A stretch of DNA of 7,264 bases from the NCBI GenBank assembly GCA_021829055.1, contig JAJZCS010000096.1, forward strand, positions 1 through 7,264. Reading direction: 5' to 3'. Origin of the DNA: Pseudomonadota bacterium (GTDB lineage Bacteria; Pseudomonadota; Alphaproteobacteria; Acetobacterales; Acetobacteraceae). The notes under the pieces are model-generated. The model saw only the letters and a program-made list of their open reading frames with translations. It was not told the DNA's origin and did not search any database. This document shows positions 1 to 6,102 of the stretch, in pieces; the first letter of the stretch is position 1, and each line of letters opens with the position of its first letter. Position numbers and translations under genes: made by a program.

Positions 1-64
1 AGCCGGTTAGAGCGCGGCACTCATAATGCTGAGGTCGGTGGTTCGAGTCCACCCGTAGCCACCA
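1..64 (+). tRNA. tRNA-Met (anticodon CAU), elongator type, 5' end cut off by the window
   Basis: The window opens inside a tRNA gene. The anticodon arm pairs CGGCA (15-19) with TGCTG (27-31) around a seven-base loop with CAT at 22-24. The T arm pairs GGTGG (37-41) with CCACC (49-53) around TTCGAGT. The 3' acceptor strand CGTAGCC (54-60) is followed by an encoded ACCA (61-64). About 13 bases of the 5' end (acceptor strand and start of the D stem) are missing. An acceptor strand ending CGTAGCC is what proteobacterial elongator tRNA-Met genes usually have. A tRNA-Ile2 with a modified CAU anticodon is possible but less likely. An integrase follows 236 bases downstream, so this tRNA is the presumed integration target. 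Confidence 0.95.
42..64 (+). other. presumed attachment site (attL) at the tRNA 3' end
   Basis: P4-type integrases commonly recombine in the T-loop to 3' end of a tRNA gene and leave the tRNA intact on one side. The tRNA reads intact through CCA here and the integrase lies directly after it, so the identity segment is inferred to lie in the T loop and 3' acceptor strand. The matching direct repeat (attR) is not in this window, so the exact crossover and its length cannot be fixed. Only the gene arrangement supports the call. Confidence 0.5.
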
Positions 65-167
65 AAATCACTACCCGCAGTTTCCCGTAAATCCCCGCAA
101 GTCGCGCCGTTACTGGGTTTCGGCTTGTTTCCACTTCCCGCGAGAGCTACACTGTACCCGTAGGGTC

Positions 168-229
168 CCGTAACTTTTACGGTAACTTTGACGGTAACAG
201 GGGGTAGGGCAAACAGAGTTACCGTCAAA
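168..229. repeat. iterated and inverted ACGGTAAC motifs between the attachment site and integrase
   Basis: ACGGTAAC occurs at 179-186 and 191-198 in direct orientation, 12 bases apart, and inverted (GTTACCGT) at 218-225. The second and third copies belong to a perfect 12-base inverted repeat, TTTGACGGTAAC (187-198) against 218-229, with a 19-base spacer. Immediately before, CCGTAA (168-173) and TTACGG (177-182) form a 6-bp hairpin with a CTT loop. Further CCGTWA-like words sit at 85-90 and 107-112. No open frame of interest crosses the 65-300 stretch, and the rest of it shows nothing else I recognise. Inference: these are arm-type sites for the integrase or AlpA-like factor, or an operator set for the integrase promoter. 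A transcription terminator is less likely because the loop is long and no clean T-run follows on the + strand. Confidence 0.6.
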
Positions 230-300
230 ACACCGGATTCTGGCCGCCGGAGCACGCGATCCGCTCCACGCTACTGGCTACCCGCCCCGAGGTCTCTGCC

Positions 301-1506
301 ATGCTGACACCTTCCGCTGTAAAGAACTCCAGGCCGCAGGGCCGTGCCTACAAACTTGCCGATGGCCGAGGCCTGTACCTTTTGGTGAAGCCGACTGGCG
401 CGCGCTGGTGGCGCTTGGATTACCGCCGGCCCGGCAACAAAAGGCGCAATACGCTGTCGTTGGGCACGTATCCCGAAGTGTCGTTGAGACACGCACGCGA
501 ACGGCGCGACGATGCACGTAAGCAATTAGCCGACGGCATTGATCCGGGCGTGAAACGCCAAGCCGAACGCGAAGCTGGCTTGGAAACCTTCGAAGCGATT
601 GCACGCGAGTGGTACGCGAAACGCGCGCCGTACTGGGCACCGTCACACCGCAGCAAGCTGCTGCGCCGTCTTGAGCGCGACGTGTTCCCGTGGCTGGGCG
701 CGCGTCCCATGGCCGCGATCACTGCGCCGGATTTGTTGGCCGTGATGCGCCGTGTTGAGGCACGCGCAGCCGTAGAGACCGCGCACCGTGACTTGCAGTA
801 CTGCGGGCAAGTATTCCGCTACGCGGTGGCGACCGGTCGCGCGACAGTGGACCCGACGCCTTCCCTGCGCGGAGCGCTAACGCCACGCAAGCCGGGGCAT
901 TTCGCAAGCCTCACGGAACCGGACCAGGTGGGCGAACTCATGCGCGCGATTGACGGCTACACCGGCAGCTTTCCCGTTTGCTGCGCGTTGAAGCTTGCGG
1001 CGCTGACCTTTGTGCGACCCGGCGAACTCAGGGCCGCCGAGTGGAAAGACTTTGATCTCGACACTGCCGAGTGGCGCTTCCACGTTACTAAGACCGATAT
1101 CGATCACATCGTGCCGCTGGCGACTCAGGCGCTCACGATCCTGCGTGAATTGCACCCGCTGACTGGCTGTGGTCGGTATCTGTTCCCCGGCATGGTAGAC
1201 CGCAAGCGTCCGCTCAGTGACATGGCGCTCAATATCGCGCTGCGTCGCATGGGCTATGGTCACACATTCACCGCACACGGCTTCCGCGCGATGGCGCGCA
1301 CGATCCTGGACGAGCAGTTGGGCTTCCGGCTCGACTTCATCGAGCACCAGCTTGCGCATGCGGTGCGCGATCCGAACGGCACCGCCTACAACCGCACGAA
1401 GCATTTACCGGAACGCCGCAAGATGATGCAGGCGTGGGCCGATTATCTGGACAGCTTGAAAGCGGGAAGTACTGTAGTGCCAATTGGACAACGCTGGCAC
1501 ACTTGA
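301..1506 (+). CDS. int: P4-type tyrosine recombinase (site-specific integrase)
   Basis: The 401-residue product is the normal length for P4-family integrases, which insert and excise elements at tRNA genes by strand exchange through a catalytic tyrosine. Residues 1 to about 90 match the DUF4102-type arm-binding domain: the DGRGLYLLVKPTGARWWRLDYR stretch near 21-42, then LSLGTYPEVSL. A core-binding helical domain follows (about 95-190), then the catalytic domain. The catalytic set appears complete: Arg239 in VRPGEL, Lys264 in TKT, His326 and Arg329 in HGFR, His353 in QLAH, and Tyr363 in TAYNR. The C-terminal RRKMMQAWADYLD is also typical. The ATG has a modest GAGG (289-292) eight bases upstream. 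The gene points away from the tRNA, with its 5' end at the presumed attL. Nothing suggests inactivation. Family assignment is firm; tRNA-Met as its target is inferred from position. Confidence 0.96.
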   Translation: MLTPSAVKNSRPQGRAYKLADGRGLYLLVKPTGARWWRLDYRRPGNKRRNTLSLGTYPEVSLRHARERRDDARKQLADGIDPGVKRQAEREAGLETFEAIAREWYAKRAPYWAPSHRSKLLRRLERDVFPWLGARPMAAITAPDLLAVMRRVEARAAVETAHRDLQYCGQVFRYAVATGRATVDPTPSLRGALTPRKPGHFASLTEPDQVGELMRAIDGYTGSFPVCCALKLAALTFVRPGELRAAEWKDFDLDTAEWRFHVTKTDIDHIVPLATQALTILRELHPLTGCGRYLFPGMVDRKRPLSDMALNIALRRMGYGHTFTAHGFRAMARTILDEQLGFRLDFIEHQLAHAVRDPNGTAYNRTKHLPERRKMMQAWADYLDSLKAGSTVVPIGQRWHT

Positions 1507-1596
1507 AGGGAGTCGCAGAGGGAGGCTGAGAGAGAGTTTTCGCCTATCCGGTGAGGTACAGGGGCTCGGAGCCAGGGAGGTATTTTACGTTTCCGA

Positions 1597-1623
1597 TTGA
1601 CATACGATACACTGGCGTACGGT
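1597..1623 (+). promoter_or_regulatory. possible sigma70-type promoter for the restriction-modification gene
   Basis: The 143-base gap after the integrase holds a perfect TTGACA at 1597-1602. The best -10 match after it is TACGGT (1618-1623, three of six, spacer 15), which is weak. An alternative is TACGAT (1603-1608) used as a -10 with a poor AT-rich -35 near 1580. ACGGTAA at 1619-1625 repeats the core of the motif seen near the attachment site, in direct orientation. The rest of the gap is purine-rich, and the short GGCT/AGCC hairpin at 1563-1573 lacks a T-run directly after it, so I see no terminator for int. Confidence 0.35.
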
Positions 1624-1635
1624 AAAGAAACCAAA

Positions 1636-1646
1636 GGGAGCGGGAG
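1636..1646 (+). promoter_or_regulatory. ribosome binding site deciding the GTG start of the restriction-modification gene
   Basis: Two GGGAG words, at 1636-1640 and 1642-1646, precede the GTG at 1650. The first is spaced nine bases and the second three. The first is well placed and supports the GTG rather than an internal ATG as the start. The predicted protein from this GTG contains a complete N-terminal nuclease-like domain. Confidence 0.6.
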
Positions 1647-1649
1647 AAG

Positions 1650-4600
1650 GTGACGGATAACGCGGTATTTAGAGACTACCTAGCAAAAGTAGAGAAAGCC
1701 TACAAAGCGGGAAACGCCACCGAACACACCCACCGCCCTGCGCTGAAAACCCTGCTAGAGGCCTTACAGCCCAATATCGTTGCCACTAACGAACCCAAGC
1801 GCATCAAGTGTGGTGCGCCAGATTACATTATTACTCGAAACGATATTCCGCTGGGCTTTGTGGAAGCCAAGGATATCGGTGTTTCCCTTGACGATACAGA
1901 AAACAGTGAGCAACTGAAGCGCTACCGCGAAAGTCTCGCCAATCTTATCCTCACCGATTATCTGGAGTTCCGCTGGTACGTTGGTGGGGTGTGGCGCCTG
2001 ACGGCACGCCTTGCCAACCCCCAGGCCAACGGCCGACTGCGCGCTGAGCCCGATGGGGCGCGTCAACTTGAGGAACTCTTGCAAGCCTTTTTTGCCGAGG
2101 ACATCCCTGTAATCTCTAGTCCCAAAGAGCTTGCCGTGCGCATGGCGGCTCTCGCGCGCCTCATTCGCTCCATTATCGGCAAGACCTTTGCCGAGGAAGG
2201 CGACCAGGGCGCACTCCATGAGCAGATGGAAGGCTTTCGCAAGGTGCTGCTGCATGATCTGACGCCGGAACAATTCGGCGATATGTACGCGCAAACCATT
2301 TGCTACGGTCTGTTTGCCGCGCGCTGCAATAGCACCGAAAGGCATTTTACCCGCATACACGCCACCTACGACCTGCCTAAGACGAACCCGTTCTTGCGTA
2401 AGCTTTTTGCGCACATCGCCGGCCCGGAACTGGATGAGCGTATTGTGTGGGCTGTGGATAGCTTGACGGAACTGCTGAATCGTGCCGACATAGCGGCCAT
2501 CCTGCGAGACTTCGGCCACGCGACGCGGCAGGAAGACCCGGTTGTGCATTTCTACGAAACCTTCCTTGGCGCCTACGATCAGAAAATGCGCGAGGCCCGG
2601 GGCGTGTACTACACGCCGGAGCCGGTGGTGTCCTACATCGTGCGCAGCGTAGACACCATCTTGAAAAAGGATTTCAAACTACACAACGGCTTGGCTGATG
2701 CCAGTAAAGTTAAAATCAAGCGCCCGCGCAAGTCGAACAAGAAGGGCGAGACGATCTACGATACCATCGAAACTCATAAGGTACAGATTCTCGATCCCGC
2801 GACTGGCACGGGGACATTTCTGTATAGCGTCATCAACCAAATCCACCAAACGTTTACGCACAATAAAGGCCTATGGCCGGGTTACGTACGGGACAACTTG
2901 TTGCCGCGCCTGTACGGCTTCGAGCTACTCATGGCACCCTACGCCGTGGCGCACATGAAGCTCGGTCTCCTGTTGCGCGACACCGGCTACGACTTCAGCA
3001 CAGACGAACGCTTACGCGTATACCTCACGAACACTCTGGAAGAGGCGCACGAACTCACCGGACTGCCGCTTTTCACCCAATGGCTGGCAGAGGAAGCCAA
3101 TAGCGCCAATCAAGCGAAGAAGGAGACGCCCGTAATGGTCGTCCTTGGCAACCCCCCGTATTCCGGGCATTCCGCCAATACCGGGGAATGGATCGCCGGG
3201 TTACTACGCGGCATCGACAGCGCCACGGGGCAAAAGACCGGCAACTACTTTGAAATGGATGGCGCGCCGTTGGGTGAACGTAACCCTAAGTGGCTGAATG
3301 ATGACTACGTAAAGTTCATGCGCTTTGCGCAATGGCGCATCGAGCAAACCGGCTATGGCGTTCTGGCCTTTGTCACCAACCATGGTTATTTGGACAACCC
3401 GACCTTTCGGGGCATGCGCCAAAGCTTGATGCAAAGTTTTGACGACATCTACCTGCTTGACCTGCACGGGAACAGCAAAAAGAAGGAGAAGGCGTTAGAC
3501 GGCGGTAAGGATGAAAACGTATTCGACATTCAACAGGGTGTTGCCATCGGTCTGTTTGTGAAACGCGCCAAAGCGCAGGACGGACTTGCAAAGGTCTATC
3601 ATGCGGACCTTTATGGTACGCGGGATAGTAAATACGAGGAGCTACTGAAGCATAATGTCCAATCCACAAAATGGCACAATCTGAAACCACAGGCGCCCAT
3701 GTGCTTGTTTGTGCCGCAAGATGAGACGGTACGCGCCGAGTATGAGCAAGGCTGGAAGATCACCGACATCATGCCGGTGAACAGCGCTGGCATTGTCACT
3801 GCGCGGGACGAGCTTACTATTCACTGGAGCCGCGAAGATATTTGGAACACGGTAAATGATTTTGCCCATCTGCCAGCAGAAGAAGCGCGTGAAAAATACG
3901 CACTGGGCAAGGATGCGCGTGATTGGCAGGTAGTCTTGGCGCAGGCCGACCTAAAGTCGTCGGAGCTGGATAAAACGAGACTTGCGCCAGTGCTGTATCG
4001 CCCGTTCGATATGCGCCACACCTACTACACTGGCAAATCGCGGGGCTTTCATTGTATGCCACGCGGGGAAGTGATGGGGCATATACTAGCGGGGGAGAAC
4101 GTAGCAATTATGATCGGTAGAAGTGGCGCAGTAATTGGCGATCAAGAATGGAATCTTGTTGAGGTTACAAACTATATCGCGGACTTCAATTATTATCGCC
4201 GTGGCGGTGCTCAGGTTCATCCACTATACCTGTATTCGACAGAGCGCGACCTAGACATTTTCAATGCTGGTAAAAAGAGCGATTCAGACGAAGGCGAAGG
4301 CCGCCGTCCTAATCTGGCGTCGGAGTTTATCGCGGATTTGTCTGGGCGATTGCGGCTCACTTTTGTGCCAGATAGCTCGGGTGACCTGCGCAAGACTTTC
4401 GGGCCAAAAGATATCCTCTACTACGCTTACGCGGTATTTCATTCCCCTGCTTATCGTAGTCGCTACGCCGAGTTTCTAAAAATAGATTTTCCACACCTAC
4501 CGCTGACCTCCGATGCTACGCTGTTCCGCAACCTTTGCGGATTAGGGAAGGAACTCGTAGCGCTGCACTTGATGGAGAAGTTTCCCAAACTGGAAACGAA

Positions 4601-4907
4601 CTATCCAGAAAAAGGGGACAATACGGTAGAAACCGTGCGCTACACCGAATCAGCGGACGGCGTGCTAGGGCGTGTATGGATTAATCAAAACCAATACTTT
4701 GGCAACGTACCGCCGGAGGTATGGACTTATCATATCGGCGGGTATCAGGTGTGCCAAAAGTGGTTAAAGGATCGCAAGGGGCGTCAGCTTTCTTATGACG
4801 ACCTGACCCACTACCGGGGCATTGTTGCGGCTCTAGCGCGTACCATGGAACTACAGGGCGCGATTGATGAGGCGATAGAGCAGCATGGCAGCTTCCCTAT
4901 TGAATAA
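1650..4907 (+). CDS. single-chain restriction-modification enzyme (N6-adenine methylase with nuclease-like N-terminus and type ISP-like specificity end)
   Basis: The 1085-residue protein should both methylate adenine in a specific DNA site and cut unmodified DNA. The N-terminal part carries a PD-(D/E)XK-like nuclease signature: Asp58 in GAPDY and Glu72-Ala-Lys74 in FVEAK. A helical linker follows (about 150-310). The methylase core has a GVYYTPEPVVSYIV segment (318-331, motif X region), motif I DPATGTG (382-388) and the catalytic NPPY (501-504), typical of N6-adenine enzymes. The C-terminal third, including YRPFDMRHTYYTGK (783-796) and the terminal VWTYHIGGYQVCQKWLKDRKG region (1024-1044), resembles the type ISP specificity domain. 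Classical type ISP enzymes are about 1500-1600 residues and carry a helicase between nuclease and methylase. No Walker A or DEAD-box motif is visible here, so it is closer to a type IIG layout. The enzyme class is secure; actual cleavage and the recognition site are unknown. It sits between integrase and alpA, a usual place for defence cargo. Confidence 0.9.
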   Translation: MTDNAVFRDYLAKVEKAYKAGNATEHTHRPALKTLLEALQPNIVATNEPKRIKCGAPDYIITRNDIPLGFVEAKDIGVSLDDTENSEQLKRYRESLANLILTDYLEFRWYVGGVWRLTARLANPQANGRLRAEPDGARQLEELLQAFFAEDIPVISSPKELAVRMAALARLIRSIIGKTFAEEGDQGALHEQMEGFRKVLLHDLTPEQFGDMYAQTICYGLFAARCNSTERHFTRIHATYDLPKTNPFLRKLFAHIAGPELDERIVWAVDSLTELLNRADIAAILRDFGHATRQEDPVVHFYETFLGAYDQKMREARGVYYTPEPVVSYIVRSVDTILKKDFKLHNGLADASKVKIKRPRKSNKKGETIYDTIETHKVQILDPATGTGTFLYSVINQIHQTFTHNKGLWPGYVRDNLLPRLYGFELLMAPYAVAHMKLGLLLRDTGYDFSTDERLRVYLTNTLEEAHELTGLPLFTQWLAEEANSANQAKKETPVMVVLGNPPYSGHSANTGEWIAGLLRGIDSATGQKTGNYFEMDGAPLGERNPKWLNDDYVKFMRFAQWRIEQTGYGVLAFVTNHGYLDNPTFRGMRQSLMQSFDDIYLLDLHGNSKKKEKALDGGKDENVFDIQQGVAIGLFVKRAKAQDGLAKVYHADLYGTRDSKYEELLKHNVQSTKWHNLKPQAPMCLFVPQDETVRAEYEQGWKITDIMPVNSAGIVTARDELTIHWSREDIWNTVNDFAHLPAEEAREKYALGKDARDWQVVLAQADLKSSELDKTRLAPVLYRPFDMRHTYYTGKSRGFHCMPRGEVMGHILAGENVAIMIGRSGAVIGDQEWNLVEVTNYIADFNYYRRGGAQVHPLYLYSTERDLDIFNAGKKSDSDEGEGRRPNLASEFIADLSGRLRLTFVPDSSGDLRKTFGPKDILYYAYAVFHSPAYRSRYAEFLKIDFPHLPLTSDATLFRNLCGLGKELVALHLMEKFPKLETNYPEKGDNTVETVRYTESADGVLGRVWINQNQYFGNVPPEVWTYHIGGYQVCQKWLKDRKGRQLSYDDLTHYRGIVAALARTMELQGAIDEAIEQHGSFPIE

Positions 4908-5035
4908 AATGGGTAGCCACTCACCCGATTCCGCGTACAGCTGGAGCTCGGGATCAATGCGAGAGCGTAGGAATTTCTGCAACTGCGAACAGGATACGGG
5001 TAACCTCTAAACTCAAGGAACAGCGGTAGCTTCAA

Positions 5036-5542
5036 ATGGCATCAATAAAGTGGGTTCTCGAACATTCCTCTGATAGTCCCGATGATTATTTTGCGTGGCT
5101 TGCAAAACGCGCGGCAGAAAACCATGTCTCCGCAAGGATGATATTGGAGGGCTTTTGCCTATTCCAGAGCCAACACAGGCCTGTTCCTAAAGCCATACTT
5201 GATTATCTATCACACGCATTCAACAAATATTTAACCGACGGCGTGCCTTTGGAAAAGGGGCTGGGCCTGAGGCGGCCAAATCACCGGCCTAAAGGTATTT
5301 GCAGTAGTGACCCTCTGGCCGTATTGATCTACGTTCATGGGCTGATGAAGCGAGATGGCAAAAGCAAACAACAGGCGGTTAGGTTAACCGCCTGTGAGTT
5401 CTACATGAGTGAGCGTCAGGTAGAAAGGGTACTGCGTGAGTTTTCCGAAGGGGATAAGGAATGGAAGGAATGGAAGTGGCTTATAGAGTCCATGTCGCTC
5501 AGTGAACTGGGACTTTCCTCACCGGTACAGCCGCGAAAATAA
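5036..5542 (+). CDS. unrecognised 168-residue protein with possible C-terminal helix-turn-helix
   Basis: I do not recognise this protein firmly. The first half is helical and rich in aromatic residues. The middle (52-86) reads LDYLSHAFNKYLTDGVPLEKGLGLRRPNHRPKG, a layout resembling hypothetical proteins found beside integrases, but this is a recollection and not a database match. Residues 110-136, SKQQAVRLTACEFYMSERQVERVLREF, could fold as a helix-turn-helix. KEWKEWKW (141-148) is a short repeated Lys/Trp-rich patch. An in-frame TAG at 5027-5029 makes the ATG at 5036 the first possible start. The nearest Shine-Dalgarno-like AAGGA (5015-5019) is 16 bases upstream, farther than usual. Hand-counted lines run 43-55% GC, below the roughly 70% of int and the helicase. 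It follows the restriction-modification gene by 128 bases on the same strand. It could be an element regulator or a cargo partner. Confidence 0.75.
   Translation: MASIKWVLEHSSDSPDDYFAWLAKRAAENHVSARMILEGFCLFQSQHRPVPKAILDYLSHAFNKYLTDGVPLEKGLGLRRPNHRPKGICSSDPLAVLIYVHGLMKRDGKSKQQAVRLTACEFYMSERQVERVLREFSEGDKEWKEWKWLIESMSLSELGLSSPVQPRK
5371..5395 (+). repeat. perfect 11-bp hairpin inside the unknown gene
   Basis: ACAGGCGGTTA (5371-5381) and TAACCGCCTGT (5385-5395) are exact reverse complements separated by GGT. The hairpin covers codons 112-120 of the 168-residue protein, within its putative helix-turn-helix. No T-run follows, so it is not a standard intrinsic terminator. It may be an RNA structure, a protein-binding site or chance. 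Confidence 0.7.
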
Positions 5543-5555
5543 AATACTTCTTGTC

Positions 5556-5595
5556 GGTGGAATTGACTGGAACTAAGGAATTTCCACCCTATACT
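5556..5595 (+). promoter_or_regulatory. promoter and operator-like dyad upstream of alpA
   Basis: A good -10, TATACT (5590-5595), lies 32 bases before the alpA ATG. TTGACT (5563-5568) resembles a -35, but the 21-base spacer is longer than the usual 16-18. The weaker hexamers at about 5566-5573 have better spacing. GGTGGAA (5556-5562) and TTCCACC (5582-5588) form a 7-bp inverted repeat that brackets the -35 region and abuts the -10, and GGAA recurs at 5559, 5569 and 5577. This suits a site where a repressor or activator controls the alpA operon. The regulator is not identified. Confidence 0.45.
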
Positions 5596-5627
5596 CTTTG
5601 GTGCGCCATGACGTCCAAGGTATCACC

Positions 5628-5831
5628 ATGTCAATGTCAGAAAATCCCGAGCGGTTACTTCGCATCGCCGAAGTCCAGAACCTCACCGGACTCCAGCGTT
5701 CCTCAATTTACCGGTTGATTCAAGAGGACCGTTTTCCGCACCCGCTAAAATTGAGCGAACGCGCTTCCGCGTGGCGCGAGTCTGCCGTGTGCACCTGGAT
5801 CGCGGAGAGAATCGCAGGCCGGCCGGCGTGA
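5628..5831 (+). CDS. alpA: AlpA-family DNA-binding regulator / excisionase-like protein
   Basis: The 67-residue product matches the short AlpA family of prophage and island regulators, which activate integrase or excision genes or act directly as recombination directionality factors. RIAEVQNLTGLQRSSIYRLIQEDRFPHPLKL (12-42) is the characteristic helix-turn-helix followed by the start of the wing. SAWRESAVCTWI (47-58) is the usual closing element. I chose the ATG at 5628 because AAGG (5617-5620) lies seven bases before it. An in-frame TTG at 5598 would add ten residues but has no comparable ribosome site. A second ATG at 5634 is also possible. The gene heads a tight run of three genes and has its own promoter candidate at 5556-5595. 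Family assignment is strong; whether it drives excision, transcription or both is not visible. Confidence 0.9.
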   Translation: MSMSENPERLLRIAEVQNLTGLQRSSIYRLIQEDRFPHPLKLSERASAWRESAVCTWIAERIAGRPA

Positions 5832-5856
5832 ACGCCAAAGTTGCCGTGTTGCGCCC

Positions 5857-6102
5857 ATGAAATCCAGTGACTGGGCAGGGATCTCCACGAAGTTTGCGGC
5901 CGACATTTTGTTGAATGATGTCGAAACGGCGAGCCTACTGGGCGTTTCCACAAAAACCGCGAGAAATTGGCGGGCGCTCGGCAAAGGTCCCCGATTTGTC
6001 CGTATTGGCGAGCGGGCGATCCGCTACAGACCGCAGGACATTCGGGTATTCATGGATGGGGCATGCGCCGACCTGCAACCGGACCGGGAATCATCGAAGT
6101 GA
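5857..6102 (+). CDS. small helix-turn-helix (excisionase/MerR-like fold) DNA-binding protein
   Basis: This 81-residue protein has a helix-turn-helix at about 20-44 (NDVETASLLGVSTKTARNWR, then LGKGP) and a wing-like segment RFVRIGERAIRYRPQDIRVFM (46-66). That is the pattern of the HTH_17 type found in excisionases and small phage regulators. It follows alpA by 25 bases, so the element carries two small winged-helix proteins in a row. One may act in excision and the other in transcription or replication initiation, but the sequence does not say which. No clear Shine-Dalgarno precedes the ATG at 5857, so a downstream TTG at the LLNDV stretch remains possible; translation may be coupled to alpA. 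Its stop codon overlaps the start of the next gene. Confidence 0.85.
   Translation: MKSSDWAGISTKFAADILLNDVETASLLGVSTKTARNWRALGKGPRFVRIGERAIRYRPQDIRVFMDGACADLQPDRESSK

Noticed and set aside
877..1404. A 175-codon open frame on the - strand inside the integrase gene.
   Set aside because: It is a shadow of the high-GC integrase frame, whose full set of catalytic residues is on the + strand; no domain is recognisable in the reverse product.
1563..1573. GGCT/AGCC hairpin as a terminator of the integrase gene.
   Set aside because: The stem is only four base pairs and no T-run follows directly.
1764..2549. A 261-codon open frame on the - strand inside the methylase gene.
   Set aside because: It overlaps a strongly conserved + strand coding region and its product shows no recognisable motif.
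4911..4920. GTAGCCAC at 4913-4920 equals part of the tRNA 3' end (55-62), and GGGTAGCCA (4911-4919) is the inverse of TGGCTACCC (275-283); possible secondary attachment sites around int and the cargo.
   Set aside because: Matches of 8-9 bases arise by chance at a noticeable rate in 7 kb, and the T-loop sequence of the tRNA is not repeated.
5371..5395. The hairpin as an integron attC site, since GTTAGGT fits the GTTRRRY core.
   Set aside because: The partner RYYYAAC core is absent and the stem is too short and perfect for attC.
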